A stretch of 64,000 bases of DNA, taken from contig NZ_JAINVG010000029.1 of assembly GCF_020400725.1 (NCBI RefSeq), positions 1-64,000 of the forward strand, written 5' to 3'. A program made the translations under genes and the position numbers. Shown piece after piece: positions 1-9,620 of the stretch (positions are counted from its first letter, which is position 1; each line of letters opens with the position of its first letter). Source of the stretch: Streptomyces sp. NK15101. Its GTDB lineage: Bacteria; Actinomycetota; Actinomycetes; Streptomycetales; Streptomycetaceae. Under the pieces are notes generated by a model that had not been told where the DNA came from, did not search any database, and saw nothing but the letters and a program-made list of their open reading frames with translations.

Positions 1-1197
1 GATCAGCCCCATCACCCCGCCCGCGATCACGAAGACCTGGAGCGCCACGATCGAGGCGAGACCGATCGCGAGCAGCCGTCCGAAGGGGTCGCGCAGCGAG
101 AGGCCGGCGCGGTAGCCGCGGGCGACGAGCAGCGCGTACAGCAGGAAGAGCGCGGTGAGGCCGACGAGCCCCAGCTCCTCGCCGGCCGTCGCCAGGATGA
201 AGTCCGACTTGGTGGCGAAGCCGATGAGGACGGAATGGCCGAGACCGAGCCCGGTGCCGAGCATCCCGCCCGCCGCGAAGGCGAAGAGCGACTGGGCGAG
301 CTGCCCCGGTCCCTCGCCCGCGCGGATCGAGGCGAACGGGTCGAGCCAGTCCTGCACCCTGCTGTGGACGTGCGGTTCGAGCGAGCCGACGAGGAAGGCG
401 CCGGCGGAGGCCAGGACGAGTCCGACCGCGATCCAGCCGGTCCGGCCGGTCGCCACGTACAGCATGATCACGAAGAGGCCGAAGAAGAGCAGCGAGGTGC
501 CGAGGTCCCGTTCCAGGACGAGGACGCCGACGCTGAGCAGCCAGATCGCCACGATCGGCCCGAGCACCCGCCAGGTCGGGAACTGGAACTTCCAGATCCG
601 GCGGCCGGTGTACGCGAGCGCGTTGCGGTTGGCGGCGAGGTACGCGGCGAAGAAGACCGCGAGCAGGATCTTGGCGAACTCGCCCGGCTGGAAGGAGAGC
701 CCGCCGACCCTGATCCAGATCCTGGCGCCGTTCACCGCCGGGAAGAAGATCGGCAGGATCATCAGGGCGAGCGCGGCGGCCACCGAGACGTACGCGTACC
801 CCTGGAGCGCGCGATGGTCGCGCAGCAGCAGGACGACCACGATGAACAGCCCCACCCCGAGCGTCGACCAGACCAGCTGCGTCGTCGCCGCCTGGTCCTT
901 CGGCGTCTCCAGGTCGAGGCGGTAGATCAGCACCAGTCCGAGGCCGTTGAGCAGGACCGCGATCGGCAGCAGCAGGGGGTCGGCGTACGGGGCGCGGAAG
1001 CGGACCGCGAGGTGGGCGACGAGCGCGAGCAGCCCGAGCCCGGCGCCGTAGCGGGCGGCGTCGGGCGGCACGGCGCCGCTGCGGGCGAGGCCGACCTCGG
1101 CGTAGCCCAGGACGGAGATCAGGACCGCGCCGATCAGGAGCGACAGCTCCACGCCGCGCCGCTTCGGGACGCGGATGCCGGGCGGGGGTGCGGTCAT
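1..1197 (-). CDS. FtsW/RodA/SpoVE-family (SEDS) peptidoglycan polymerase, 3' end cut by window
   Basis: An integral-membrane SEDS glycosyltransferase that polymerises lipid II into glycan strands with a partner class B PBP during growth, division or sporulation. Reading the minus strand from ATG at 1197 gives a ~399-codon open frame with at least nine hydrophobic segments. It contains a family block like LGLGHSVLIGFATKSDF followed by ILATAGEELGLVG, matching the SEDS signature that ends in DFIFAxxxEELG. The frame runs off the left edge, so the C-terminus and any downstream pbp gene are not visible. The short charged N-terminus (PPPGIRVPKRRGVEL) before the first membrane segment fits Streptomyces homologues. 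Family assignment is secure; which of the several Streptomyces SEDS paralogues it is cannot be decided here. Confidence 0.85.
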   Translation of the reverse strand, partial: MTAPPPGIRVPKRRGVELSLLIGAVLISVLGYAEVGLARSGAVPPDAARYGAGLGLLALVAHLAVRFRAPYADPLLLPIAVLLNGLGLVLIYRLDLETPKDQAATTQLVWSTLGVGLFIVVVLLLRDHRALQGYAYVSVAAALALMILPIFFPAVNGARIWIRVGGLSFQPGEFAKILLAVFFAAYLAANRNALAYTGRRIWKFQFPTWRVLGPIVAIWLLSVGVLVLERDLGTSLLFFGLFVIMLYVATGRTGWIAVGLVLASAGAFLVGSLEPHVHSRVQDWLDPFASIRAGEGPGQLAQSLFAFAAGGMLGTGLGLGHSVLIGFATKSDFILATAGEELGLVGLTALFLLYALLVARGYRAGLSLRDPFGRLLAIGLASIVALQVFVIAGGVMGLI

Positions 1198-1248
1198 GGC
1201 CGCAACGTAGCAAGCGGTATGCCCTATGTCCCTTTTGTGTGACGGTGT

Positions 1249-1343
1249 GCCGTGACTCCTCGGATCCGGATCGCCGTGACGTCCTCGGTCCGGGCGGTCG
1301 TGACCTCCTCGGCCCGGCCGCCGTGCCCCCTTCGGCCCGGGCG
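1249..1343. repeat. degenerate 24-bp tandem repeat (about 4 copies)
   Basis: Between the 5' end of the SEDS gene and the 3' end of the kinase gene there are three clear 24-bp units starting at 1249, 1273 and 1297, each built on a gccgtgac-cctcgg core. A decayed fourth unit starts at 1321. It is non-coding on both strands. A second, 21-bp minisatellite flanks the other side of the kinase/lipoprotein pair. Confidence 0.7.
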
Positions 1344-1347
1344 GTCC

Positions 1348-2625
1348 TCACTCCCCGGATTCGGGCCCCGGCGCGTCGAACCGCACGTACTCCGGCAGTC
1401 GCAGCCGGGCCTCGGCGCCCCCGTCCGGGGCGGCGGCGAAGACCAGTTCGGCGCCGATCACCTCCGCCTGCCCCACCGCGATGGTCAGCCCGAGCCCGTG
1501 GCCCTTGCCCCCGCTCTCGGTGCGGAACCGCTGCGGCCCCGACTCCAGCAGGTACCCGGGATACCCCGGCCCGTGGTCCCGCACGGACACCACCGGGCCG
1601 TCCACCGTCACCACCACCGGCGGCGCCCCGTGCTTGTGCGCGTTGGCCACCAGGTTGCCGAGCACCCGCTCCACCCGCCGCCGGTCCGTCTCCACCGTGG
1701 CGTCCCGGAGCACCCGCACCTCCGTGTCCGTGCCCGAGGCCCGCACCACCCGCTCGGCGAGCGGACCGAGCTCGTGCACCGCCAGGTCCACGGTCTCGGT
1801 GCGGGCGTCGAGCCGCGAGATCTCCAGGAGGTCCTCGGTCAGCCCCCGCATCGCCCGGACCCGGTCCCGTACGAGCTCCGACGGCCGCCCCTCCGGCAGC
1901 AGTTCGGCCGCGGCCGAGAGCCCGGTCAGCGGGGTCCGCAGCTCGTGCGCCACGTCGGCGGTGAACCGCTGCTCGCTCTGCAGCTTGCGCTGGAGCGAGG
2001 AGGCCATGGTGTCGAGCGCCCCGGAGACCGTGGCCACCTCGTCCTGGGGCCGGGTCGGGTCCTTCGTACGGGGATCGTCCACGCGCGCGTCGAGGTCGCC
2101 GGCGCTGATCCGGCGGGCCACCTGCGCGGTGAGGTGCAGCCGGCGGGTGACCCGGGTGACGGCGAAGGCGCCGACGAGCAGGGTCGCCCCGATGGCCAGG
2201 ACGGAGGAGCCGAGGATCGAGCGGTCGAGCGCGTCGATCGTCTCGGCGCCCTGGGTGTAGTCGAGGCGCACGGCGAGGGCGCGGCCGTCCGCCGGACCCG
2301 CCGCCCACATCGTCGGCCGGCCCCCGTGCTCCGCGACCATCGTGCCGCGCTCCCCGCGCACGGCGAGCGCCCGCAGCGGGGCCGGGAGCCCGGGCGGGTC
2401 GACGCCCGCGAACCGGGGGAGCGGCTCGCCCGCCTCGTAGAGCCCGCCGACCTCGGTGAGCCGCGCCAGGGCCTTCTCCCGGGAGTCGCTCACGGTCCGG
2501 CCGGCCACCGAGACGTGGACGAGGACGCCGAGCAGCGCGGCGAGGGCGCAGCACATGACCGCGATGAAGACCGCCGCCTTCCAGGTGAGCGTCGCGGTCC
2601 AGGCGGGCCGCCGGGGCGCCCTCAC
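1348..2625 (-). CDS. membrane sensor histidine kinase (HAMP, HisKA, HATPase)
   Basis: A sensor kinase of 425 residues. Two membrane helices (about 13-38 and 137-160) flank an extracytoplasmic loop of roughly 100 residues. A HAMP segment follows, then the H-box AHELRTPLTG with phosphorylatable His227, an N-box (LVANAHKHG) and a glycine-rich GHGLGLTI ATP lid. I chose GTG at 2625 because it overlaps the stop of the upstream lipoprotein (GTGA), meaning translational coupling; the longer upstream frame is a shadow of that gene. No response regulator gene is adjacent, so this is an orphan kinase in this window. The lipoprotein partner recalls arrangements such as CseA/CseC, but orthology is not shown. 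Confidence 0.9.
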   Translation of the reverse strand: MRAPRRPAWTATLTWKAAVFIAVMCCALAALLGVLVHVSVAGRTVSDSREKALARLTEVGGLYEAGEPLPRFAGVDPPGLPAPLRALAVRGERGTMVAEHGGRPTMWAAGPADGRALAVRLDYTQGAETIDALDRSILGSSVLAIGATLLVGAFAVTRVTRRLHLTAQVARRISAGDLDARVDDPRTKDPTRPQDEVATVSGALDTMASSLQRKLQSEQRFTADVAHELRTPLTGLSAAAELLPEGRPSELVRDRVRAMRGLTEDLLEISRLDARTETVDLAVHELGPLAERVVRASGTDTEVRVLRDATVETDRRRVERVLGNLVANAHKHGAPPVVVTVDGPVVSVRDHGPGYPGYLLESGPQRFRTESGGKGHGLGLTIAVGQAEVIGAELVFAAAPDGGAEARLRLPEYVRFDAPGPESGE

Positions 2626-3476
2626 GGCGTCGCCTCCGGGGGGAGGGGCGCCGGGGTTCCGCCGGGCGTCGGCGAGGGGCTCACCAGGTGGGGCGCGGGC
2701 ACCATGGAGGGCCCGGTGCCGGAGGGCTTCACCCGGACGATCTCGTCCCGGGCGGGCAGCATGCTGCCCTGCTGCTCGTCCCAGGACCAGGCGGTCCGGT
2801 ACTCGTAACCGGGGATGCCGGCCGAGCCGACCCGAATGATCAGGTCCCGGCCCGCCAGCTCCACGCTGATGACCTGGTCGACGGTGGACATGATCCGGGT
2901 CAGGCCGCCGTTCTCGGCGAGGTAGACCCGCACCCCGACCTGCTGGTCCGGCATCCGGATCCCGACGATCAGCTCGTCCCGGCCGTTGCCGGTGAGGTCG
3001 CGGTAGTACGGCCGCAGGACCGGACAGGCGGCCGGCGCCGTGTCGCAGGCCTCGATCGCCCGGGCGGTCCGCTCGTACAGACCGTCCGCGCCGGTGTACG
3101 TGTCGGGGTGCGCGCGCACCTCGGCGCGGACGACCGCCACCGGGTCGACGGAGTGGACGTCGTTGTCGGCGACCTCGACGCCGGGGACGCGCTGGATGTC
3201 GGACTCGCCGTAGTCGATCGGCGGGTTCGTGGCGGGCGGCAGGTCGGGCCAGAGCCGTACGGGTCCCACGGCCGTGGGCGTGGGGCCGGCGCTCTCGAGG
3301 CCGCCCTCGCCGCCGGCGCAGCCGGTGAGCGCGAGGCCGAGACCGAGGACGCACAGGACGGCGGCGGCGCTCCGGGGGCCGCCGGCGCTCCGGACCTCCG
3401 CGGCGCTCCGGACTTCACGCGGGCTCGTCCGCTGCCGTCCGCGTGGTCTCACACGGCGCACTCCGCGCGGTCTCAC
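2622..3476 (-). CDS. lipoprotein co-transcribed with the sensor kinase
   Basis: A 284-residue predicted lipoprotein. A long arginine-rich n-region is followed by a hydrophobic stretch (AAVLCVLGLGLAL) and the lipobox LTGC with lipid-accepting Cys near residue 53. The mature part is soluble, with a block resembling FG-GAP/VCBS repeat segments (DLTGNGRDELIVGIRM). GTG at 3476 is preceded by GAGGAG at good spacing, which supports this start despite the unusual n-region; in-frame GTGs at 3461 and 3452 are alternatives. It ends in a GTGA overlap with the kinase, so it may be an accessory or modulator of that sensor at the outer membrane face. No family name is certain. The 5' coding end contains short internal repeats similar in style to the minisatellite just upstream. 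Confidence 0.8.
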   Translation of the reverse strand: MRPRGVRRVRPRGRQRTSPREVRSAAEVRSAGGPRSAAAVLCVLGLGLALTGCAGGEGGLESAGPTPTAVGPVRLWPDLPPATNPPIDYGESDIQRVPGVEVADNDVHSVDPVAVVRAEVRAHPDTYTGADGLYERTARAIEACDTAPAACPVLRPYYRDLTGNGRDELIVGIRMPDQQVGVRVYLAENGGLTRIMSTVDQVISVELAGRDLIIRVGSAGIPGYEYRTAWSWDEQQGSMLPARDEIVRVKPSGTGPSMVPAPHLVSPSPTPGGTPAPLPPEATP

Positions 3477-3570
3477 GCTGCTCCTCGGTCGGTCGGTGGG
3501 GGTGTCGGGCTTCCCGTAGACCTTATGCGGAGTGAAGTCCTTTTTGTCTCATCATCGGGTTTGTCTCGTC

Positions 3571-3655
3571 ACCGGGCCGTCCTCGACGTGCCTCGGGCCG
3601 TCCTCGACTCGCGCCGGGGCGTCCTCGGCCAGCACCGGGCCGTCCTCGACTCGCG
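3571..3655. repeat. 21-bp tandem repeat (4 copies) upstream of the lipoprotein gene
   Basis: Four copies of a roughly 21-bp unit with the core gggccgtcctcgac begin near 3574, 3595, 3617 and 3637. They lie between the lipoprotein start and the stop of the HEAT-repeat gene. Because 21 is a multiple of three, every frame reads a heptapeptide repeat, but there is no gene-like context. Confidence 0.7.
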
Positions 3656-3660
3656 CGGCC

Positions 3661-5754
3661 CTAGAACGCTCCCCGCTCCATCCGGGCCAGTGCCGCCCGG
3701 CACAGGGTCAGCAGCTTCTCGTCGACGTGGATGTCATGGCTGCCGGAGCCGTCCTCCTGGGCGTTGTGGCGGCGCCTGCGGGTCAGCTCGGTGAGGACGA
3801 GCAGTTGCGCCTCCGAGGCCGCCGGGCCCATTTCCGCCAGACACTCCGCGATCTCCACGCGCGCGTGCCGGTTCTCCTCCCAGGCGGCGAGCAGCACCGG
3901 GAGCGACGCCGACGCCTCGCCGGACACCCGCCACAGCGCCGCCGCGCTGCGGACCCGCACCCACAGATCCCGCGAGGCCAGACCGGGCCGCAGGGCCGGG
4001 GCCGCCGCGGCCGCCGCCGGGCCGATCTCGCCGAGGGCCTGCGCGGCGGCGCGCCAGTCCGCGCCCGACGCGCCGGGCCGCAGCAACCGCTCCAGGGCCG
4101 GCAGCACGTCCCCCCGGTCGCCTTCGGCCGCCCACAGGGCCCGCGCCGCCGCCGCGGCCACCGCGGACGAGTCGGCGGCCAGGAGTCTTCGCATGTCCGG
4201 TACGGCCTCCCGGGCGGCGGGCCCGAAGGCCGCCAGGGTCCGCAGGGCGGCCTCCCGCACCCAGTCGCGCCGGTTCGCCGGCGCCCCGCGCAGCACCCGC
4301 AGCACCTCCGGCAGGGCCTGGGCGCCCCGCACGGCCGCCAGGGCGTACAGCAGCGGGGCCGCCCGGTCGTACAGCTGCTCGTCGAGCTCGACCCCGGCGA
4401 GCCGGCGCCGGAGCAGCGGGGCGAGCATCGCCGCCGAGGGTCCGAGCCCGTCCACGGCGTACAGCAGGTCCCGCCGCACCTCGGGCTCCTCCAGGGCGCG
4501 GGCGAGCAGCGGGACCGCCCGGCCGTCCCCGGCGCGGGCCAGCGCGAGCAGCGCTCCGTCCCGCCCGGACCTGGGCAGCCCCGTGGTGCCCGGTCCCCAG
4601 GCGCCCGGTCCCGCGGCGAGGCGGGACGCGAGCGCGTCGGCGGCGGGCGCGCCCAGCTCGAAGAGCCGCTCCAGGAAGGACGTGGCCGCTTCCCGGAGCC
4701 GGGGCTCGGGGTCCTGGAGCTGCGCGCCGACGAGCCGCACGACCTCCTCGTACCGCCCGCGCCAGACCCGTATCAAACCGCCGCACAGCCAGATCGCGTC
4801 CGAGCGCTGCCCCCAGTCCGGGCTGCGCAGCTGCGCGACGATCAGCGCGATCCGGTCGTCGACCCGGTCGTCGAGCGCGGCGTGCAGGGTCCGCAGCAGC
4901 TCCTCGGTCCACGGGGCCGGCCGGCCGGCGGCGTGCTCCTCCAGGAGCTCGCGGACCTGCCCGATGAGGGTCGGCGACGCGGCCCGCTCCGTGCCGGTGG
5001 CCGCCGGCCGGCCCGCCGAGGTCCGGATCTCCTCCAGGAGGCCCTTCACCCACGGCACCACGTCGTCCGGGATGTCACCGGGCGCGCAGCGCGCCCGCTG
5101 CACGAGGGCCGCGAGCCGGAGCCCGGGGTCCTGCGCGGCGCGGGCGAGCCAGTCGAGCCAGTCGACGGTCTCGGCGCGCAGCGAGGCGTGCCGCAGGGCG
5201 ATCCGTCCGACGGCGGCCACCAGTGCGAGCCGCACCTCGGTGTCCCGCTCGACGGTGAGCCGCTCCCGCAGCAGGGTCAGCACCCGGGCGGGCTCGGGGT
5301 GGAGCGAGGCGAGCGCGCACGGCGCGGTCAGCCGCACCTCGGGGTCGGGGTCCGAGACGAGGCCGAGGAAGACGTCGGCCCCGGCGGCGATGGCGGCGGC
5401 GGCCATCGCGTAGTTGGCCGCCGGGATGAACTCCTCGTCCTCGGAGCCGATTTCGTCCAGTTCCTCGTCGTCGTCGAGCTCGATCCCGCCGATGCTGGTG
5501 AGCAGCTCGACGATGCAGCCCCGGTCCTGGACGCCGGGATCGGCGACGAGTTCGAGGAGGAAGGGGATGCAGGCGAGCGTCGAGTCGTACACGTCGCCCT
5601 GGTGGTGCACCGCGCCGTACATGCCGTCGAGGGCGGTCTCGCGCTCGGCGGGATCGGCGGAGGCGAGTCCGCGGAGCAGCTCCGGCACGTCGTCCGCGGG
5701 GCCGTACGCGTGCCCCAGCGAGGCCCAGTCGACCTCCTCGATCCCCGTCAGCAT
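3661..5754 (-). CDS. HEAT-repeat (PBS lyase-like) protein
   Basis: A 697-residue alpha-solenoid. I chose ATG at 5754 (MLTGIEEVDWASLG) because the upstream extension of the frame is low-complexity Arg/Pro/Ala of shadow type. At least ten helix-pair repeats are visible throughout, for example DPDPEVRLTAPCALASL, DPEPRLREAATSFLERL and VRRDLLYAVDGLG. An acidic linker (DDDEELDEIGSEDEE) lies near residue 100. HEAT proteins of this size are common in Streptomyces and are usually treated as protein-protein scaffolds; no catalytic residues are seen. The gene stands alone, with a 1.4-kb non-coding region upstream and minisatellite DNA downstream. Function unknown. Confidence 0.85.
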   Translation of the reverse strand: MLTGIEEVDWASLGHAYGPADDVPELLRGLASADPAERETALDGMYGAVHHQGDVYDSTLACIPFLLELVADPGVQDRGCIVELLTSIGGIELDDDEELDEIGSEDEEFIPAANYAMAAAAIAAGADVFLGLVSDPDPEVRLTAPCALASLHPEPARVLTLLRERLTVERDTEVRLALVAAVGRIALRHASLRAETVDWLDWLARAAQDPGLRLAALVQRARCAPGDIPDDVVPWVKGLLEEIRTSAGRPAATGTERAASPTLIGQVRELLEEHAAGRPAPWTEELLRTLHAALDDRVDDRIALIVAQLRSPDWGQRSDAIWLCGGLIRVWRGRYEEVVRLVGAQLQDPEPRLREAATSFLERLFELGAPAADALASRLAAGPGAWGPGTTGLPRSGRDGALLALARAGDGRAVPLLARALEEPEVRRDLLYAVDGLGPSAAMLAPLLRRRLAGVELDEQLYDRAAPLLYALAAVRGAQALPEVLRVLRGAPANRRDWVREAALRTLAAFGPAAREAVPDMRRLLAADSSAVAAAAARALWAAEGDRGDVLPALERLLRPGASGADWRAAAQALGEIGPAAAAAAPALRPGLASRDLWVRVRSAAALWRVSGEASASLPVLLAAWEENRHARVEIAECLAEMGPAASEAQLLVLTELTRRRRHNAQEDGSGSHDIHVDEKLLTLCRAALARMERGAF

Positions 5755-7176
5755 TGCCAGGCCGCCTTCCCCGTGAGCGCTGTGCCAGGCAGCAAGTGTG
5801 CACCACAGGAGGGACAACAAGACCGAACCGGCGACACCTGCCCTGCCCGGAGCGCCTGTTGCGACCTCTTTGCGCCATGTACGGTGCGCAGCAAGGCAGT
5901 TGCGGTCGGTGTCCGTGCGGGTGGCACGCCGATGCGTACGGGGGAGACCCGGGCGGGCGGCCCCCGCCGGTCGCGGAGCGGCAGTTCGCGCACGTCGCCC
6001 CCGGGACGGCCGGCGGGCCGGAGGCGACGTACGGGACGGGCGCCACGGTCCGTGCCCGGCCGGCGCGCGACCGCGGCGGATCGGTGAAGCGCGGGCGGCC
6101 GTCGCGGTGGGCGCACGGCTCGCGGTCGGGAACAAGGCCGGGCGCGGGACCCGTCCGGCTCGCGGGGGTGCCGCAGCTCCCGGGCGGCTCCGCCCGTGCG
6201 GGGATCTCGGCGGCGGGCCGGGGCCGCACGACGCGGGGGCGGTGCCGGCGCGACCGCGGGGCGGCCCGCGCCACGGTCATCGGGGGGCGGAGGACCGGGC
6301 CGACTGTGGAGGTCCGGAGGTTCGGAGGTCCGGGTCGACCGCCGAGCGCCGGAGGTCCAGACCGATCGCCGAGTGTCGGAGGTCCAGGTCGGCCGCCGAG
6401 TGCCGGAGGTCCAGGTCGGCCGGGCGAAGGCTCGTGCCTCTCGCCGCCGGCACGGCCCCGTCCGTCGCCGTCGGAAGGTCCGCCGTCCTCACCGTCGGCG
6501 CGCCTCCGGCCGCCACCGGCCACGGGCGCCGCACCCTCGCTGCCCGTACGCTCCGCTTCCCCGCCGCCCCCGGCCCCGCCTCCCGCCGTTCGTGTGCGCA
6601 CCTCCCTCACCCGCCTCCGGGGGCCCGCTCACGGGACGGTTCCCGCCCGCCCCGGCGCGAAGAGGGGTGCCACGAGGTCTCCGTGCCGCTCCAGACGTGG
6701 CGCGATGTCGCCCATGGGGCGGCGGGTGCGGCGGGACCGTCAGGCCCCCCGAAGGGGTGGCGCGGGAAGGGCGCCGTGCGGTCGCACAGGTGCGGAAGGA
6801 CCACGGCCCCGATGGCCGCGCGGTAGTGGCGGAGCCCGCCGTCGGTGGTGCCGGTGACCGGGTGGAGCGCGCGGTCCGGGTCGTCGGGCGTCAGGTGCCG
6901 CCCAATTGCCCGGAAGCCGTCACGGCCCCCAAAAGCCCCAGGAGACCCCAAGATCCCCGTGGCCCCTCCGAGGGGCCTCAGGCTGCCCGAATCTGGGCAG
7001 AGGGGGGGCGCGATGCCCCCGAACTCCCCGAATAGCGAACAGAGTTCACCGTCCTTCGGGCAACACATGGTCAAATTCTTGTTGCAGACCTGTCAAACGG
7101 GCGACTTCACTGGCACGCTCACAGCCGCAACACCCCCACCCCCACGATCCCCACGCTTTTCAGCGAAGGAGCCCGC
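5755..7176. other. 1.4-kb intergenic region, no convincing gene
   Basis: This gap separates the divergent HEAT-repeat gene and the M4 protease gene. It holds a 27-bp tandem repeat (6324-6425) and small hairpins near 6960-7010 (for example ctgcccgaatctgggcag). A minus-strand open frame around 6607-6950 has third-position GC typical of coding DNA over about 50 codons. It lacks a good start and ends in low-complexity sequence, so it is at best a gene remnant. The stretch just before 7177 should carry the protease promoter; I see no strong consensus. Confidence 0.6.
6324..6425. repeat. 27-bp tandem repeat (4 copies)
   Basis: Units starting ggaggtcc at 6324, 6351, 6378 and 6405 repeat with an exact 27-bp period and a few substitutions. 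As a multiple of three, all frames read nonapeptide repeats (ADLDLRHSA on the minus strand). No gene context supports translation. Confidence 0.75.
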
Positions 7177-8787
7177 GTGACCCGCCAGCAGTCTTCGTCC
7201 CGCCGTACCACCGCCCGAGCCGCCGCGCTGATCGCGTCGGCCGCCATGGTCGTCGTCGGTGTCCAGACCGGATCCGCCAACGCCGACGCCCAGCGCGAGG
7301 CCGGTGCCACGGCGATCCAGCTGACCGGCCCCCAGCGCGCCGCCGCCATCCACGAGGCGCAGGGCGAGGCCGCGGCCACCGCCCGGGCCATCGGCCTGTC
7401 GGCCCAGGAGAAGCTGGTCGTCCGCGACGTCGTCAAGGACGCGGACGGCACCGTCCACACGCGCTACGAGCGCACCTACGAGGGCCTCCCGGTCCTCGGC
7501 GGCGACCTCGTCGTCCACCAGAAGAAGTCGGGCGCCCGCTCCACCACCAAGGCGACCTCGGCCCGCATATCCGTGGCCGGCACGACGCCCGCCGTCTCCT
7601 CCGCCGCCGCGGGCAAGACCGCCCTCGCCTCCGCGGCGAACGCGGACGAGGCCGTCTCCTCCGCCCGCAAGGTGATCTGGGCGGCCACCGGCAAGCCCGT
7701 CCTCGCCTGGGAGACCACCGTCACCGGCGTCCAGAAGGACGGCACCCCGAGCCGCCGCCAGGTCGTCACCGACGCCACCACCGGCAAGGAGCTCTTCTCC
7801 GTCGAGACGATCGAGACCGGCGTCGGCAACACCATGTACGCCGGCCAGGTCACGCTCGGCACCTCGGGTTCGTACACCCTCACCGACGCCACGCGCGGCA
7901 ACCACAAGACGTACGACCTGAAGGGCGCCACCTCCGGCCAGGGCACCCTCTTCACCAACTCCACCGACATCTGGGGCAACGGCCTCGCGTCCAACCGCGA
8001 GACCGCCGGCGCCGACGCCCACTACGGCGCGGCCGTCACGTGGGACTTCTACAAGAACGAGCTCGGCCGCCTCGGCATCCGCGGTGACGGCGTCGCCGCC
8101 TACTCCCGCGTCCACTACGGCAACGCGTACGTCAACGCGTTCTGGGACGACTCCTGCTTCTGCATGACCTACGGCGACGGCATCAACAACACCCACCCGC
8201 TCACGTCCCTCGACGTGGCCGGCCACGAGATGTCCCACGGCCTGACCTCCTCCACCGCCAACCTCCGCTACAGCGGCGAGTCCGGCGGCCTGAACGAGGC
8301 GACCTCCGACATCCTCGGCACCTCGGTCGAGTGGTACGCCAACAACTCCGCCGACGCGGGTGACTACCTCATCGGCGAGAAGATCGACATCAACGGCAAC
8401 GGCACGCCGCTCCGTTACATGGACAAGCCCAGCAAGGACGGCAAGTCCGCCGACTACTGGTCGAAGTCGGTCGGCCGCCTGAACGTCCACTACTCCTCGG
8501 GCCCGGCCAACCACTTCTTCTACCTGCTCTCCGAGGGCAGCGGTGCCAAGACCATCAACGGCGTCGCCTACAACTCGCCGACCTACGACGGCTCCACGGT
8601 CACGGGCATCGGCCGCCAGGCCGCGTACAAGATCTGGTACAAGGCCCTCTCCACCTACATGACCTCCTCCACCGGCTACGCGGGCGCCCGCACGGCCACC
8701 CTCTCGGCCGCCGCCGACCTCTACGGCGCCGGCAGCACCCAGTACAACGCGGTCGCCGCCGCCTGGACCGCGATCAACGTCAAGTAA
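7177..8787 (+). CDS. secreted thermolysin-like neutral metalloprotease (M4 family)
   Basis: An extracellular zinc endopeptidase of 536 residues made as a preproprotein. A Sec signal peptide (twin Arg then AALIASAAMVVVG, cleavage near AxA at ~36) is followed by an FTP/PepSY-type propeptide (about 40-200) and the M4 catalytic domain. Zinc ligands are H350 and H354 in HEMSH and E374 in GGLNEATSD, with the spacing seen in thermolysin. A catalytic-His region follows (RLNVHYSSGPANHFFY). GTG 7177 has GAAGGA upstream. Length and domain order match Streptomyces neutral proteases. It stands alone, with a strong hairpin terminator after it. Probably a nutritional protease outside the biosynthetic cluster. 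Confidence 0.95.
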   Translation: MTRQQSSSRRTTARAAALIASAAMVVVGVQTGSANADAQREAGATAIQLTGPQRAAAIHEAQGEAAATARAIGLSAQEKLVVRDVVKDADGTVHTRYERTYEGLPVLGGDLVVHQKKSGARSTTKATSARISVAGTTPAVSSAAAGKTALASAANADEAVSSARKVIWAATGKPVLAWETTVTGVQKDGTPSRRQVVTDATTGKELFSVETIETGVGNTMYAGQVTLGTSGSYTLTDATRGNHKTYDLKGATSGQGTLFTNSTDIWGNGLASNRETAGADAHYGAAVTWDFYKNELGRLGIRGDGVAAYSRVHYGNAYVNAFWDDSCFCMTYGDGINNTHPLTSLDVAGHEMSHGLTSSTANLRYSGESGGLNEATSDILGTSVEWYANNSADAGDYLIGEKIDINGNGTPLRYMDKPSKDGKSADYWSKSVGRLNVHYSSGPANHFFYLLSEGSGAKTINGVAYNSPTYDGSTVTGIGRQAAYKIWYKALSTYMTSSTGYAGARTATLSAAADLYGAGSTQYNAVAAAWTAINVK

Positions 8788-8805
8788 CCCCGCCGTTCCC
8801 ACACG

Positions 8806-8842
8806 GAGGCCCCGTCCCCGGCACCGCCGGGGGCGGGGCCTC
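8806..8842 (+). terminator. GC-rich intrinsic terminator after the M4 protease
   Basis: A 16-bp stem (gaggccccgtccccgg pairing with ccgggggcggggcctc, one G-U pair) with a 5-nt loop lies 19 bp after the protease stop codon. There is no U tract, as is usual for Streptomyces hairpin terminators. Confidence 0.8.
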
Positions 8843-9620
8843 TGCGTGCCGAACGGGCACGGGTCGGGGTGCCGGTGGGCCCCTCGGAGGCACGGGCTTG
8901 GCCGATTCTTTACTCTCAGGGCCGGACGCCTCCGCAGTGTCGGGAGGGGCCGTGGGTGCCCCTCGCGGGCGCGTCCCGCCGCCCGCTGTTCCGCCGCTCC
9001 GTCGCCGGCGACGCCAGGACCGGCCGTGGCGGCCGGTCATGCCCCTCGTGCGCACGTCTCCCGGTCCCGCTCACGCGCACGCCCCATGGCCGTTCCACCG
9101 GGCTGCCCGCCAGTTCGACAGGGTCGAATATGCGCCATTTCATAGAGCGGTTGCGAATGCCGGAGCCGCGGAACAGCCGGGGTGCGGGCCGCGCTCGGAT
9201 CCGGCCTATTTCCATGCCCGGTATATCCGCTACCTGGGCATAAGGGAATCCAATAGGTCCGGAAATGAGACGCTCCTGGCCGGAAGACAACGTCGTTGCT
9301 ATAGTCGGGGGTTCTGGATCGCCGGGTGTGCTATAGCGAGAAGGTGCAGACCGCGGTCTGCGGGTATTGACAGGCAGTCGAACAGCGCCATGAGCCGACT
9401 GCGCGGGAGTCCGGTTCCGGTGGGCCGGACGTTACACGGGGGTGAATCATGGAAGACGATGGCATAACTTGAGCCGGTCCGACGCTGATCATGCGTCCTC
9501 CCCGTCAATTGATGGACTTCCCGTTTGAAGTCGGAAAACCGCATGGCCTCCCAGTGTGCTGCGGTTGAGCGGGTTCAACAGTTCTCTTCAGTTGCATGAG
9601 TGTGATCGGGGTGTGGAGTT
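8843..9620. other. non-coding region upstream of LuxR regulator; likely cluster left border
   Basis: No ORF here has coding character. From about 9120 onward the DNA becomes visibly less GC-rich than its surroundings, including a TTGACA hexamer at 9367-9372 and tatagt at 9300-9305. This suggests a long leader or promoter region for the regulator at 9621 and a change in sequence origin. I could not place a convincing -35/-10 pair. Confidence 0.5.

Noticed and set aside
155..1242. Plus-strand open frames across the left edge
   Set aside because: They are Arg/Glu/Pro-rich shadows of the minus-strand SEDS gene, which shows clear family motifs and membrane helices.
1348..3354. A 668-codon version of the sensor kinase
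   Set aside because: The upstream 240 codons are a shadow of the overlapping lipoprotein; GTG at 2625 gives a normal kinase and a GTGA overlap.
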